Assembly: GCF_003206135.1 (NCBI RefSeq)
Contig: NZ_PZJT01000003.1
Span: 78,316-142,315, forward strand
DNA: 64,000 bases
DNA from: Salinicola salarius
GTDB taxonomy: Bacteria > Pseudomonadota > Gammaproteobacteria > Pseudomonadales > Halomonadaceae
Direction of reading: 5' to 3'
The translations under genes were made by a program, and so were the position numbers. The notes under the pieces were generated by a model. The model was given only the letters and a program-made list of their open reading frames with translations, was not told the origin of the DNA and did no database searches. Positions 38,368-48,284 of this stretch are shown in pieces. How positions within the stretch are numbered: the first letter of the stretch is position 1; each line of letters opens with the position of its first letter.

Positions 38368-39492
38368 TTAGAAGCTGTAGACTGCACCGACAGCAACGCC
38401 GTCGCCGGCATCGTCAGTACGATCATACTGAGCATACTCGACGAAGGTGTACATGGCCGGAGAGATGTTGTAGGTCGCACCAACAGTCCACTCGTTGAAG
38501 CTGTCTTCGTTGCCACCGTTGTCAACGATCGGTGCCACTTCGCTGTCAGCATCGACGTACTGGTAAGCGCCGTAAACATCACCCGCGAAGTTGTCGGACA
38601 GCGCGTAGCCGTAACGGGCACCCAGCGCATAGCGCAAGATATCGCCATCTTCACCAGCGTAAGTCGCGTCGGTATTTTCAACCTTGGCAGCCAGACGCAG
38701 CGTACCGATAACGTACTGAGCCCCTAGACCATAAGCCTTGGCTTCATACTCAAGCGTCTCGCCAGTTGCTTCATCGACGGCATGCAGGCCGTAGTTGTCG
38801 AGGTCGTCATACACAGCAGCGATGGAGAAGCTGCCGATGGTGTACTTCGCACCACCGAAGAACGAGGCGTTGGAACCTTGGCTGGAAACGCCAGTAACGC
38901 CGTGATCAGCACCGAATTCTTCCTCGGCGTCGCCCTTGTACTGGGTGCCGATGGCGAACTGCAGGCCACCCCAGCTTGGGGACATATACTGGAACTTGTC
39001 GCCTTCACGGTCGACGTCAACGCCGTCCGCCAAAGAACCACCGTACAGACCACCCAAGTCGACAGAGGAGTCAGTCAGGTCGAAATATTCGTTGTTACTG
39101 ATCGGATCCTGAATCCAGTCGTCGATCAGCGGATCCCAGGAACCCAGACGGACGTCACCGAAGTTGCCTTTCAGGCCCAGGTAAGCCTGGTCACCGTCAT
39201 TGATGCCGCCGTTGGACTTTTCTTCGTCAGCCTGGTGCTCGAACTCGGCCTTGAAGTAGCCGGTCAAGCCCGGGTTGATGATGTGCTGACCGGAGAAGCC
39301 AACAGTAGAGCCATTGTCGAAGACTTCGTCTTCCCAATTGCCACGTTCGTTCTTGATGTTCTTGTAGGCGATCTGGATGTTGCCGTAGATGTCGAGCTGC
39401 GTGCCGTCCTGGTTGTAGACAGTCGCTGCCTGGGCAGCGGCGGAGGCGCCCAGGGCACCAGCAATAGCAGTCGCTAAGAGCGTCTTTTTCAT
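38368..39492 (-). CDS. Gram-negative general porin (OmpC/Omp32-like)
   Basis: A 374-residue outer-membrane beta-barrel. The signal peptide MKKTLLATAIAGALGASAAAQA is cleaved at AQA/ATVYNQDG. The mature chain starts with DGTQLDIYGNIQIAY, shows alternating amphipathic strands, and ends in an aromatic terminal strand (VAVGAVYSF) with the C-terminal phenylalanine required for barrel assembly. The chain is strongly acidic (many D/E in loops), as expected in a halophile. The ribosome site is AAGGAACC. Likely a trimeric diffusion channel. Confidence 0.93.
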   Translation of the reverse strand: MKKTLLATAIAGALGASAAAQAATVYNQDGTQLDIYGNIQIAYKNIKNERGNWEDEVFDNGSTVGFSGQHIINPGLTGYFKAEFEHQADEEKSNGGINDGDQAYLGLKGNFGDVRLGSWDPLIDDWIQDPISNNEYFDLTDSSVDLGGLYGGSLADGVDVDREGDKFQYMSPSWGGLQFAIGTQYKGDAEEEFGADHGVTGVSSQGSNASFFGGAKYTIGSFSIAAVYDDLDNYGLHAVDEATGETLEYEAKAYGLGAQYVIGTLRLAAKVENTDATYAGEDGDILRYALGARYGYALSDNFAGDVYGAYQYVDADSEVAPIVDNGGNEDSFNEWTVGATYNISPAMYTFVEYAQYDRTDDAGDGVAVGAVYSF

Positions 39493-39932
39493 CGCGATAG
39501 GTTCCTTAACTAGCTTACTGTTCGATCGTGTCTGCAGATGCAGTCGGCTTCGGCACCTTCAACCAGCTTCGTCACGCGAACGAATGACGGCTGTGGAACT
39601 TGGAAGCCTTGTTATTGTCCAATGCTCGCCCGGAAACCTTATACCGGACGTTGGAGGAACGCAACAAGAAAAAAACACTGTTTTCGTTCCCTGCGTGAGT
39701 TCCCGTTTCCCCTTCCACGCCACGCGTCAGTCGTGGATACAGGCGCTCGCAGTCTAGCTTCGGGCGATGACAATCCCACGACACCCGCGGCCAGGCAAGT
39801 GAAAGTGGTAGAACATCGTACAATTCACCGTCACACCAAGACTAAAGTTCAACGGTTCATCACACAGCCTGTTTGCCAGACTCTGCCCTTCTCCCGGGTC
39901 CCGGGTTCACCCTCATGGGTCCCGGTCCCGAT
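39493..39932. other. 440-bp spacer: porin promoter and ProQ 3' region
   Basis: This spacer holds the porin promoter candidate and a leader of about 140 bases. At the left end of the ProQ gene it holds a 21-bp direct repeat (GGGTCCCGG at 39896-39904 and 39917-39925). I see no protein gene. Confidence 0.55.
39638..39667 (-). promoter_or_regulatory. Candidate sigma-70 promoter of the porin gene
   Basis: On the minus strand TTGTTG (39667-39662), an 18-base spacer and TATAAG (39643-39638) resemble -35/-10 boxes (4/6 and 5/6 matches). Transcription would begin near 39630, leaving a long untranslated leader, as is usual for sRNA-regulated porins. Confidence 0.5.
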
Positions 39933-40856
39933 TCACTCCTGCGGACGTTGCCCGTGCTTGGCCAGCAGCGCCCCGATCTTTCGATCCAGCTTTTCCGACT
40001 TCTGCTGCGTTTCACGCGCTTTCTGCTTTTTCTGCAGGGCTTCCAGTTGTCGCTTGGCGTGCTTGGCCTCGTCGGCAGTGACGAGCTCGCAATCCTCCCC
40101 CATCATGTCGACGCGCCGGGCCCCTTCTCGCACCGACTTCAGATAACGCGGCAGATGCACGTAGCAAGCCAGGGCACGACGAACCAGCTTTTCGGGCCAT
40201 GGCTCCACTTCGCACAGATCGAGATGGATACCGGTTTTCAGCGGCCGTGTGTGGCCCTTGAAGAACGTCTTGGGGTAACGCTTGTACCACTGGGCAAGCA
40301 ATGCATGTGGAGAAGGCGCCTCGTGTTCGGCACCGAACTCCAGCGAATCCTGCGACTGCTCGGGACTTGCTCCGGCCGGCGCCGAGTCATTCGATGAGGT
40401 GGGCGAATGTGCGTCGGGCGAAAGCGAGGCGGCCTCTTCAGCCGGTGGCTCGGCGCGGGTGGCCTCCACGGCTTCCGCGACCTGCCTCCCTTCTTGCTGC
40501 ACTGTCTCGGAGGATGAACTATCAAGTGACGGCGCCGAAGTCAGGCGCTGCAGCGGAGAGACCGGCTGCCCCGAATTCGAGCGGGCAGCTGCCTCGCCCT
40601 CTTTCGGCCGAGGTCGCCGGAATGCCAGGCTTCCCAGTCCGCGTGCGCGGGTTCCGCCGTCCGGGTCTTCGTTATGATCCTGTCCCTTGACCACCATCGG
40701 ATCCAGTTCCGCCAGAGCGAGTAACCGCTCCTTGAGCGCCCTGTTTTCGGCCTCCAGGGCGCGGCAACGCTCTTTCTCGGCTTCCAAAGCGGCCTGCCCC
40801 GCTTCGACCTGGTGCTCGATGGCAGCCAGGAGCGCCTGTGTTCGATCCGTCAACAC
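39933..40856 (-). CDS. proQ: ProQ/FinO-domain RNA chaperone with long N-terminal extension
   Basis: A 307-residue RNA-binding protein. The ProQ/FinO domain occupies about 184-275 (LLAQWYKRYPKTFF, RPLKTGIHLDL, RRALACYVHLPRYL, GARRVDM). A basic helical tail (KKQKARETQQKSEKLDRK) follows. Unlike E. coli ProQ, whose FinO domain is N-terminal, it is preceded by a predicted coiled coil (about 5-48, heptad-like leucines/alanines) and a low-complexity Ser/Pro/Glu/Ala linker (about 50-180). A GTG at 40856 is chosen because GAGGAG lies seven bases upstream; longer in-frame starts lack a site. Likely binds structured small RNAs and mRNA 3' ends. Confidence 0.87.
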   Translation of the reverse strand: MLTDRTQALLAAIEHQVEAGQAALEAEKERCRALEAENRALKERLLALAELDPMVVKGQDHNEDPDGGTRARGLGSLAFRRPRPKEGEAAARSNSGQPVSPLQRLTSAPSLDSSSSETVQQEGRQVAEAVEATRAEPPAEEAASLSPDAHSPTSSNDSAPAGASPEQSQDSLEFGAEHEAPSPHALLAQWYKRYPKTFFKGHTRPLKTGIHLDLCEVEPWPEKLVRRALACYVHLPRYLKSVREGARRVDMMGEDCELVTADEAKHAKRQLEALQKKQKARETQQKSEKLDRKIGALLAKHGQRPQE

Positions 40857-40978
40857 GGCACAACTCCTCTCAAGTCCTCTCAATCCACATCGGGACACGC
40901 CGTCGCTCATCCTGACGACAGGCACTCCATCCCGCTCGGGCGCATGTTTTTTCTTGGGCGCATGGCCTCTTTGGCGAC

Positions 40979-41521
40979 TCAGCCAGAGCCAGGCGTGCGG
41001 CGATATTGGACGAAAGCATAATCCGGCCGATCCGGCTGCGACACCATGGGAATGCGTTCCACCTCCTCCCACTGATCACGCTCGAAGTCCGGGAAGAAGG
41101 CATCGCCCTCCACCTCGACATCCACCTCGGTGAGGTGGAGCCTGTCGGCAACCGCCAGCGCCTGCCGATAGATCTCGCCTCCGCCCATCACCATGATCTC
41201 GTCCGCGCCATCGATCAACGCTTGATGATCGGCGAGTTGCAGCGCCTCGTCCAGCGAGTGACACACCCGAATTCCCTCGCGCTGGTAGTGAGAATCGCGC
41301 GTTATCACGATATTGAGCCGCCCCGGCAGCGCGCGGCCGATCGATTCGAACGTCTTGCGCCCCATCACCAGCGGCTTGCCCAGCGTGAGGGACTTGAAGC
41401 GCTTCAGGTCTTCGGGCAAATGCCACGGCAAACGGTTGTTCACGCCGATGACGCGATTGCGCGACATTGCCGCGATCATCGCCACCGGCGTTTCCAGCTT
41501 CAGTGATTTCACATCGTTCAT
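40979..41521 (-). CDS. folA: Dihydrofolate reductase
   Basis: A 180-residue enzyme reducing dihydrofolate to tetrahydrofolate with NADPH. It shows [29 protein letters not shown] with the active-site [17 protein letters not shown], and [12 protein letters not shown] with the cofactor glycine pair. About 13 residues precede the usual start (MIAAMS). The ATG at 41521 overlaps the thyA stop by 4 bp (ATGA), so the two genes of the thymidylate cycle are translationally coupled. A shorter start at the family-typical methionine cannot be excluded. Confidence 0.95.
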   Translation of the reverse strand: MNDVKSLKLETPVAMIAAMSRNRVIGVNNRLPWHLPEDLKRFKSLTLGKPLVMGRKTFESIGRALPGRLNIVITRDSHYQREGIRVCHSLDEALQLADHQALIDGADEIMVMGGGEIYRQALAVADRLHLTEVDVEVEGDAFFPDFERDQWEEVERIPMVSQPDRPDYAFVQYRRTPGSG

Positions 41522-42312
41522 ACGGCGATCGGGGCCTTGATGGATGGGTGAGACTCGTAGCCCTCGATCGCGATGTCCTCGAAGCGGAATTCGAACAGGT
41601 CGTCGATCGCCGGGTTGAGCTTCAACCTCGGCGGCGGCAACGGCTCGCGGGACAGTTGCAACCGGGCCTGATCGAGATGATTGAGATAGAGATGGGCATC
41701 CCCCAGCGTATGCACGAATTCGCCGGGCTTCAGCCCGCAGACCTGAGCGACCATGTGGGTCAGCAGCGCATAGCTGGCGATGTTGAACGGCACGCCCAGA
41801 AAGATGTCCGCGCTGCGCTGATAGAGCTGGCAGGATAGCTCACCGTTGGCGACATAGAACTGGAACAGCGCGTGACAGGGCGGCAACGCCATCTCGTCGA
41901 CCAGGGCAGGGTTCCAGGCCGAGACGATGTGACGGCGGGAGTCCGGATTACGGCGTATCTGCTCGACCACCCTGGCGATCTGATCGATATGCTCGCCATC
42001 GGGCGCGGGCCAGCTGCGCCACTGGTAACCGTAGACAGGCCCCAGGTCGCCATCGGCATTCGCCCACTCGTCCCAGATGGTGACGTTGTGTTCATGCAGG
42101 TAGGCGATATTGGTATCACCCCGCAGGAACCAGAGCAGCTCATGGATGATCGAGCGCAAGTGGAGCTTCTTGGTGGTCACCAGCGGGAAGCCCTCGCGCA
42201 GATCGAAGCGCATCTGATGGCCGAACACGCTAAGCGTACCGACACCGGTGCGATCGGCTTTTTCAACGCCGCTGTCGAGCACGCGCTGCATCAAGTCGAG
42301 ATAGGGCCGCAT
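41518..42312 (-). CDS. thyA: Thymidylate synthase
   Basis: A 264-residue enzyme methylating dUMP with methylenetetrahydrofolate, the same length as E. coli ThyA. It shows [23 protein letters not shown], the catalytic cysteine in [14 protein letters not shown], the phosphate-binding [20 protein letters not shown] and the C-terminal [23 protein letters not shown]. The ATG at 42312 has AAGGAG seven bases upstream; a GTG six bases further up would sit too close to that site. Product dihydrofolate is recycled by the coupled folA. Confidence 0.97.
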   Translation of the reverse strand: MRPYLDLMQRVLDSGVEKADRTGVGTLSVFGHQMRFDLREGFPLVTTKKLHLRSIIHELLWFLRGDTNIAYLHEHNVTIWDEWANADGDLGPVYGYQWRSWPAPDGEHIDQIARVVEQIRRNPDSRRHIVSAWNPALVDEMALPPCHALFQFYVANGELSCQLYQRSADIFLGVPFNIASYALLTHMVAQVCGLKPGEFVHTLGDAHLYLNHLDQARLQLSREPLPPPRLKLNPAIDDLFEFRFEDIAIEGYESHPSIKAPIAV

Positions 42313-42425
42313 GGGCACGCTCCTTTACGGTGACAGGCCCACCGCGAGAGATGAGCCTGTCGAAACACTTTATCAAATTCGAAACGGTTGAAAATCGGAG
42401 CATTCGCTCACTCGGCGCGCCCCGC

Positions 42426-43232
42426 TCAGCGGGCAGTTCGATCCTCGCGCGCGTCGTCGACACCATTGTGCCGCGACCAGACGATCAGTGCGATACCGGC
42501 AAGAATCATCGGCAACGACAGCAATTGCCCCATGGTCAGCCAATCGAAGGCGATGAAGCCCAGTTGCGGGTCCGGACGACGAAAGAATTCGGACAGGAAG
42601 CGAAACGCGCCGTAGCAGATCAGGAAGAGCCCCGAGACGAAGCCGCGCCGGCGCGGCGTTAGCGAGACGATCCAGAGCACCCCGAACAGCACGACACCTT
42701 CGAGAAAGAACTGGTACAGCGAGGAGGGATGGCGCCCCTGCCCGCCCATGCCCGGGAAGACCAGCGCCCAGGGAACGTCGGTCACGCGGCCTGGCAGTTC
42801 ATGATTGATGAAGTTGCCGATACGCCCGGCACCCAGCCCGATCGGCACCAGCGGCGCGATGAAATCCGTCAGCTGGAAAAACGCCAGGCCGTGCTTGCGC
42901 GCGAACAGCAGCGCTGCCACCAGCACCCCCAGCAGGCCGCCATGGAAGCTCATGCCACCGTCCCAGACCTGGAATATCCACAGCGGATTTTCCAGCAGGC
43001 GGTCCAGGCCGTAGAACAAGGCATAGCCGATACGACCGCCGAGAACGACCCCCAGCGCCCCGTAGAACAGCATGTCGCCGATATCGTCCGGCTTGAGTCC
43101 CAGGCGGTCGGCGCGTCGACGCCCCAACCACCAGGCCCCCACGAAGCCGATGACGTACATCAGCCCGTACCAGTGCACCTTGAGCGGGCCCAACGAAATG
43201 GCCACCGGGTCGATCTCGGGGTAAGCCAGCAT
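42426..43232 (-). CDS. lgt: Prolipoprotein diacylglyceryl transferase
   Basis: A 268-residue inner-membrane enzyme with about seven helices that attaches diacylglycerol to the lipobox cysteine of prolipoproteins. It shows [11 protein letters not shown] (about 20-30), [13 protein letters not shown], and the Lgt signature [20 protein letters not shown] with its essential arginine and asparagine. [12 protein letters not shown] follows. Strong GAGGAG site. It lies 39 bp after the TSUP permease gene and 113 bp before thyA, the same order remembered from Pseudomonas. Confidence 0.96.
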   Translation of the reverse strand: MLAYPEIDPVAISLGPLKVHWYGLMYVIGFVGAWWLGRRRADRLGLKPDDIGDMLFYGALGVVLGGRIGYALFYGLDRLLENPLWIFQVWDGGMSFHGGLLGVLVAALLFARKHGLAFFQLTDFIAPLVPIGLGAGRIGNFINHELPGRVTDVPWALVFPGMGGQGRHPSSLYQFFLEGVVLFGVLWIVSLTPRRRGFVSGLFLICYGAFRFLSEFFRRPDPQLGFIAFDWLTMGQLLSLPMILAGIALIVWSRHNGVDDAREDRTAR

Positions 43233-43271
43233 GCTTTCTCCTCGGCTACGGGATAGTCCAGATCGTCGAGG

Positions 43272-44063
43272 TTAGCCGATCATCAGCTTGACCCCCACCA
43301 CGATCAGCAGGAGGGCAAAGATACGTCGCAGCGTCCTGGCAGGCAATGCATGAGCGACTTTGACCCCGACCCGGGCCATCGGCACGCTGGTCACCATCAG
43401 GCCGAGAAAGGCCGGCCACATCACGTAGCCCGTCGCCCCCGCGGGTAGCGTCATCTCGCCCCAGCCCACGACGACGTTGGTCACGGTGCCGATCAGCGCG
43501 ATCGGCAGGCCGATCGCCGAGGAGGTGCCCACCGCTTCCGTCATGCGGCTGGTGAAGCGCGACAGCCAGGGCACCGACATGACGCCACCGCCGACGCCGA
43601 ACAGGGTCGAGACGCCGCCGATCACCGTCCCGGCCAGCGTCATCGGCCAGCGGCGCGGCACCTGCCCCTGGGTCGCCGGCGGGCGCGTCAGCAGCATCTT
43701 CAGTGCCATCAGCACCGCGAAAACGCCAAAAAGGCGTGTCAGCGCATGTCCAGGCAACGCCGACGCCAGCAGCACGCCTAGAATACCGCCGACGACGAGC
43801 CCCGGGATCATCAACCGCAGCCAGTCCTGGCGTACGCTACCCCGGCGCCAATGGCCCCAGGCCGAGGACGCGCCGGTCACGACGATCGTCGCCAGCGACG
43901 TACCGACCGCCAGATGCGCGACTACGGCGGGATCGAAACCCTGCGCCAGAAAGGTGAAGACCAGCGCGGGAACGATGACGATGCCGCCACCGATACCGAA
44001 CACGCCCGCCATCAGACCGGCAGCGGCGCCGACCAGCAGATAGATCGCAATGGCGGTCAGCAT
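43272..44063 (-). CDS. TSUP (TauE/SafE/YfcA-like) sulfite/anion permease
   Basis: A 263-residue membrane protein with about eight hydrophobic segments in two related halves. It shows AAGLMAGVFGIGGGIVIVPALVF and, in the second half, GGVSTLFGVGGGVMSVPWLSRF, the paired glycine-rich TSUP signatures. TSUP proteins export or import sulfite, sulfoacetate or similar anions; the substrate is not clear here. ATG 44063 gives the family N-terminus. It heads a run with lgt, thyA and folA. Confidence 0.88.
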   Translation of the reverse strand: MLTAIAIYLLVGAAAGLMAGVFGIGGGIVIVPALVFTFLAQGFDPAVVAHLAVGTSLATIVVTGASSAWGHWRRGSVRQDWLRLMIPGLVVGGILGVLLASALPGHALTRLFGVFAVLMALKMLLTRPPATQGQVPRRWPMTLAGTVIGGVSTLFGVGGGVMSVPWLSRFTSRMTEAVGTSSAIGLPIALIGTVTNVVVGWGEMTLPAGATGYVMWPAFLGLMVTSVPMARVGVKVAHALPARTLRRIFALLLIVVGVKLMIG

Positions 44064-44330
44064 TCGATGTCCCCCATCCATGCGACAGCATCATCGACTG
44101 GGGAAAGCGAAGCATCTACCGTCGGCACGGCAATGGCAGGGAGGGTGAAGACTGGCATGAAGCGGTCCTGTAGAGAGCGAGGCATCGGAAGCAGGATATC
44201 GGGTGGCTAGACGTCGCACGAGCGTCGTGGGCGGATCGCTAGCGCGCTTATGTTACGCTGCTGCCAGGGCCGTGTCATGGCGGCGGCCTTCCCGTCCGGA
44301 TTGCCTCTTCACCCATCAGGAAACCGCCAC

Positions 44331-45104
44331 ATGTGCTTGATCGTGTTCGACTGGCAGCCCCAGGCCGCGATGAAATTACGCCTCGCGGCCAATCGCGACG
44401 AGTTTCATGCCAGGCCGGCCGAGGCCCTGCATCGATGGCCGGATGCCGAACTGACCGGCGGTCGTGACCTGGTGGGCGGCGGTACCTGGCTCGCGGCGAC
44501 GCACTCCCGCGTGGCCGCACTGACCAACGTACGAGACGGCCTGGCACCGATGCTCCCCGAGGCCCCCAGTCGCGGCCAGCTCGTCCGCCAGGCGCTGGAA
44601 ACCGATGATTTGACGAAGTGGCTGAACAGCCTGGCCGAAGGCGGCGCTGAACCCTACGCCGGCTTCAACCTGCTCGTCATGTCGAACGATCGACTCTGGA
44701 CGTTTCATCACAGCCGTCACGGGACTCGCTGGCAACTCGTGGCGCCCGGCCTGCACGGGCTCTCCAACGCCACGCTGGATACGCCCTGGCCCAAGCTCGT
44801 TCGCGCCCGCGACGCCTTGCAACGATCGCTGAACGCCCCGGACTGGCGAGTCGGGATGTGGTCGGCCATGCGTGACGTGCGCCCGGCGCCGGACGACGAG
44901 CTGCCGGACACCGGCATCGGTCGAGACCAGGAGCGGTTTCTGTCGCCGCCGTTCATCGAGGGGCAAACGTACGGGACGCGGGCGACGACCCTGGTCACGG
45001 TCACCGCCGAAGATACGACACTGGAAGAGCGGCGATTCGGCCCCGGCGGCGAGCCGATGGGCAAGATGACACGCTTGGCAGCGAGCGCGCCGGATCAGTC
45101 CTGA
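44331..45104 (+). CDS. NRDE-family (TANGO2-like) protein
   Basis: A 257-residue protein with the N-terminal motif MCLIVFDW, exposing Cys2 as in Ntn-hydrolase-like folds, and the name-giving NRDEF at about 21-25. GGRDLVGGGTWLA and LTNVRDG follow, all diagnostic of the NRDE/TANGO2 family. Eukaryotic TANGO2 has been linked to heme and lipid handling; the bacterial function is undefined. AGGAA lies before the ATG. Its 3' end overlaps the convergent ptsP gene by 10 bp. Confidence 0.87.
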   Translation: MCLIVFDWQPQAAMKLRLAANRDEFHARPAEALHRWPDAELTGGRDLVGGGTWLAATHSRVAALTNVRDGLAPMLPEAPSRGQLVRQALETDDLTKWLNSLAEGGAEPYAGFNLLVMSNDRLWTFHHSRHGTRWQLVAPGLHGLSNATLDTPWPKLVRARDALQRSLNAPDWRVGMWSAMRDVRPAPDDELPDTGIGRDQERFLSPPFIEGQTYGTRATTLVTVTAEDTTLEERRFGPGGEPMGKMTRLAASAPDQS

Positions 45105-47356
45105 GGCGACAGCAGGTGCCCTATCTGCCAGTCCGTCATTCGCTGTCGCAGGTGCGCCCTGACCACTGCCGTGGTGGGCAGAGAGAGCGTCTCCGCCACC
45201 AGCGACCGGGCATCCCCGATACTGACGCGCCGGATCGCCGCCCGCACCCGTGGCAGGCTGGGCGCGTTCATCGACAGCGCCTCGAAGCCCATGCCCATCA
45301 GCAGCAACGCGCCGGAAGGATCGCCCGCCAGCTCGCCACAGACCGAAGCCGGAACCCCGAGCCGCTGGCTCTCCTCCGCCAGCCGTGCCAGCGCGTTGAG
45401 CACCGCCGGATGACAGGCGTCGTAGAGACTGGCCACACGCGCATTGTTGCGATCGACCGCCAGCAGGTACTGGGTCAGGTCGTTGCTTCCCACCGAGAAG
45501 AAGTCGACGCGCTCCGCCAGCGCCGAAAGCTGGTAGAGCGTTGCCGGTACTTCGATCATCACGCCAACCTTGGGCGACGCCACCTCGATGCCGTCCTCGG
45601 CGAGTTCTTCGCGAGCTCGTGCCAACAGGCGCAGTGCGGTGTCGACCTCGTCCACGCTGGTGATCATCGGTAACAGGATTCGCAGGTTATCCAGCTCGCG
45701 GGAGGCCATGAGCATGGCCCGCATCTGGACCATCAGCACTTCGGGATGATCGAGGGTAACGCGAATCCCCCGCCAGCCGAGGAACGGGTTGGCTTCGTTG
45801 ATGGGGAAGTAAGGCAGATCCTTGTCACCGCCGATGTCGAGCGTGCGCATCACCACCGGCAGGGGCGCGAAGCTGGAAAGCTGCTCGTGATAGAGCCGCG
45901 TCTGCTCCTGCTCGCTGGGGAAGCGTTCGTTCATCATGAACGGCACTTCCGTACGGTAGAGGCCGACACCGCTGACACGCGGCTTGAGCTGCGCCACCAT
46001 ATCGACCGCCAACCCGGTATTGACCATCAGCGGCATCCGGTGACCATCGGAGGTTTCGCTGGGCAGATGCTGTTCGTGCTCCAGCACTTCCGCCAGCGCC
46101 CGTTCCTCCTTGATCAAGCGCTCGTAGCGCTTGGCCAGCTGAGGCTCGGGGCGCACGAACAAGCGCCCCCGGTGGCCGTCGAGAATCGCCTTGGCCCCGT
46201 TGATTCGAGGCAACGGCAGATCGACCATGCCCAGCACCGTCGGGATACCCATGGCCCGCGCCAGGATCGCGACATGCGAGTTGCTGGAACCCCGGATCGA
46301 CACCAGCGCGGCCAGACGCCCCCTGGGCAGTTCGCCCAGCGTTGCCGCACTGATCTCGTCACCCACCAGAATGGTATTGGCCGGGTACGTCGAGGGCGTC
46401 AGTTCGTTGCTTTCCTGAAGATGCGCCAGCACTCGCCGCCCCAGATCGCGAATATCCATCGCCCGCTCGCGAAGATAACCGTCATCGACGCGCTCCAGAT
46501 ATTGCGTGTGACGCCGTACCACGTCGGCCAGCGCCCCCGGCGCCCACTGCCCTTCGCGAATCCGCTTTTCGACCTCGTTGCCCAGTGCGGCATCGCCCAG
46601 CATCTGCTGGTAGACATCGAAAAGCGCCAGTTCCTGGGTGGAAATACGACTGGCAAGACGCGCACCCGCCTTGCGAATGTCCTCGCGGACGTGAGCAAGC
46701 GCCGCATGCAGGCGCACCACCTCGGCATCCGGATCGGTCGGGATCAGATCGGGAACGCTATCCAGGTCCGCCGGCGGCGCGACCACCACGATCTCGCCGA
46801 TCGCCATCCCCGGCGATGCCGCCACGCCGGAAAACATCGCCTGCCCATCGGGCTCGGCGGGGCGGTTGAGCGTACCCGACACCAGCGCATGGGCCAGCAC
46901 GCCGGCCAACTGCGCCGCCATGGTGACCAGAAAGGCCTCGTCACCTTCGTCGAAGCGGCGTTTTTCCTGCTGCTGAACCACCAGCACACCCAGCATCCGG
47001 CGCTGGTGGATGATAGGCACGCCAAGGAAGCTCGAAAAACGCTCCTCCCCGGTCTCGGCAAAATAACGAAACTGTGGATGACCCGGCGCATCCTCGAGGT
47101 TCAGCGGCTCCTCCCGTTGACCAACGAGACCGACCAGCCCTTCGCCAAGGCGCAATGTCACGATACCCACGGCCTGGGTACGCAAACCGATAGTGTCCAT
47201 CAACACCAGACGATCGCGTTCGCGGTCGAACAGATAGATGGAGCAGACGTCGGTGCGCATCGCTTTGCGGATGCGGCGCACCATGGTGGCCAGTGCGGCG
47301 TCCAGGCTGCGGGCGCCGTTGACTTCCTGAACGATGCGGCGAAGGGTATCGAGCAT
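45095..47356 (-). CDS. ptsP: Phosphoenolpyruvate-protein phosphotransferase of the nitrogen PTS (EI-Ntr)
   Basis: A 753-residue enzyme. The N-terminal GAF domain (about 1-160, RSLDAALATMVRRIRKAMRTDVCSIYLFD) is followed by the EI phosphohistidine domain with active histidine in SIRGSSNSHVAILARAMGIPTV. The PEP-binding barrel follows (GGDKDLPYFPINEANPFLGWRGIR, VGVMIEVPA, FFSVGSNDLTQYLLAVDR, SVCGELAG). It phosphorylates NPr, linking PEP/glutamine status to regulation. The GAF domain distinguishes it from sugar-PTS EI. ATG 47356 is the domain-consistent start. It is cotranscribed with rppH, 135 bp upstream, as in Pseudomonas and E. coli. Confidence 0.96.
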   Translation of the reverse strand: MLDTLRRIVQEVNGARSLDAALATMVRRIRKAMRTDVCSIYLFDRERDRLVLMDTIGLRTQAVGIVTLRLGEGLVGLVGQREEPLNLEDAPGHPQFRYFAETGEERFSSFLGVPIIHQRRMLGVLVVQQQEKRRFDEGDEAFLVTMAAQLAGVLAHALVSGTLNRPAEPDGQAMFSGVAASPGMAIGEIVVVAPPADLDSVPDLIPTDPDAEVVRLHAALAHVREDIRKAGARLASRISTQELALFDVYQQMLGDAALGNEVEKRIREGQWAPGALADVVRRHTQYLERVDDGYLRERAMDIRDLGRRVLAHLQESNELTPSTYPANTILVGDEISAATLGELPRGRLAALVSIRGSSNSHVAILARAMGIPTVLGMVDLPLPRINGAKAILDGHRGRLFVRPEPQLAKRYERLIKEERALAEVLEHEQHLPSETSDGHRMPLMVNTGLAVDMVAQLKPRVSGVGLYRTEVPFMMNERFPSEQEQTRLYHEQLSSFAPLPVVMRTLDIGGDKDLPYFPINEANPFLGWRGIRVTLDHPEVLMVQMRAMLMASRELDNLRILLPMITSVDEVDTALRLLARAREELAEDGIEVASPKVGVMIEVPATLYQLSALAERVDFFSVGSNDLTQYLLAVDRNNARVASLYDACHPAVLNALARLAEESQRLGVPASVCGELAGDPSGALLLMGMGFEALSMNAPSLPRVRAAIRRVSIGDARSLVAETLSLPTTAVVRAHLRQRMTDWQIGHLLSPQD

Positions 47357-47491
47357 GAGCCTTTTTCTTGTGGGCGAGGGGGTCCTCGTCGTGGCATCGG
47401 GACGGGCATCGCCAGTCACCCCTGATACGAGCTTCGAAAGCCGGTATCAGGGGCACGCTGAGCGCCCATGGATCCTGTTGGCGGCCTTGCC

Positions 47492-48001
47492 CTAAAGCCT
47501 GGCCATTTCCTCCAGTGACAGTCGATGAAACTCAGGCGCCAGCTCCCGTAGCGCGCGCCGGTAAACCTCGCGCTTGAACGAGACGACCTGACCCAGAGGA
47601 TACCAGTAACTTACCCATCGCCAGCCATCGAATTCCGGTTTGGGCGTGCTATCGACACAAACCCGACTGTCGTGACAGCGAATTTTCAGTAAAAACCACT
47701 TCTGTTTCTGACCAATACAGATCGGTTTCGAGTGCGTTCGGACCATGCGTCGGGGGAGACGGTAACGCAGCCATCCTCGCGTACAGGCCACCACATCGAC
47801 ATCCCTCGAGGTCAACCCGATCTCCTCCTCGAGTTCCCGGAAGAGTGCCTGATGCGGTGTTTCGCAAGCCTTGATACCTCCCTGCGGAAATTGCCACGCC
47901 TCCTGACCCGCCCGACGCGCCCAAAGCAGTTGGCCGTCACAGTTGGCGATGATGATGCCAACGTTCGGCCGAAAGCCATCGGCGTCTATCACAGCGTTCA
48001 C
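47492..48001 (-). CDS. rppH: RNA pyrophosphohydrolase (Nudix)
   Basis: A 169-residue Nudix enzyme that converts 5'-triphosphate mRNA ends to monophosphates, triggering RNase E decay. The Nudix box [23 protein letters not shown] fits GX5EX7[22 protein letters not shown] at the N-terminus and [25 protein letters not shown] at the C-terminus are RppH-specific. Located directly upstream of ptsP on the same strand, the standard proteobacterial pairing. Confidence 0.95.
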   Translation of the reverse strand: MNAVIDADGFRPNVGIIIANCDGQLLWARRAGQEAWQFPQGGIKACETPHQALFRELEEEIGLTSRDVDVVACTRGWLRYRLPRRMVRTHSKPICIGQKQKWFLLKIRCHDSRVCVDSTPKPEFDGWRWVSYWYPLGQVVSFKREVYRRALRELAPEFHRLSLEEMARL

Positions 48002-48284
48002 CTTAGCTCAATCGTCGTTGACATCATTCTTCCACAAAGCGAGAAAGGGCATCAATACGCCTTAAGCCAACCCGCCATAAAACATTGAAAAGAAGGCGTC
48101 TTATCCTGTCACCGTTGGTGACGAAGACTCGATCGACCGAAGCCGGCACCCGAGCGCGGCCGGCGTGGGCAAAGCCGCGGGAGTTTGCGATACTGCCGAG
48201 CGCTCGGACCCATGCCCTGAGCAACAAGATTCCTGATCCACAACTTGATCCACAAAACATGCGGTACGCAAACGGGAGCCAACC

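Noticed and set aside
45746..47425. A 559-codon + strand open frame opposite ptsP
   Set aside because: Shadow of ptsP; composition dominated by Arg/His/Gln/Asp and no ribosome site.
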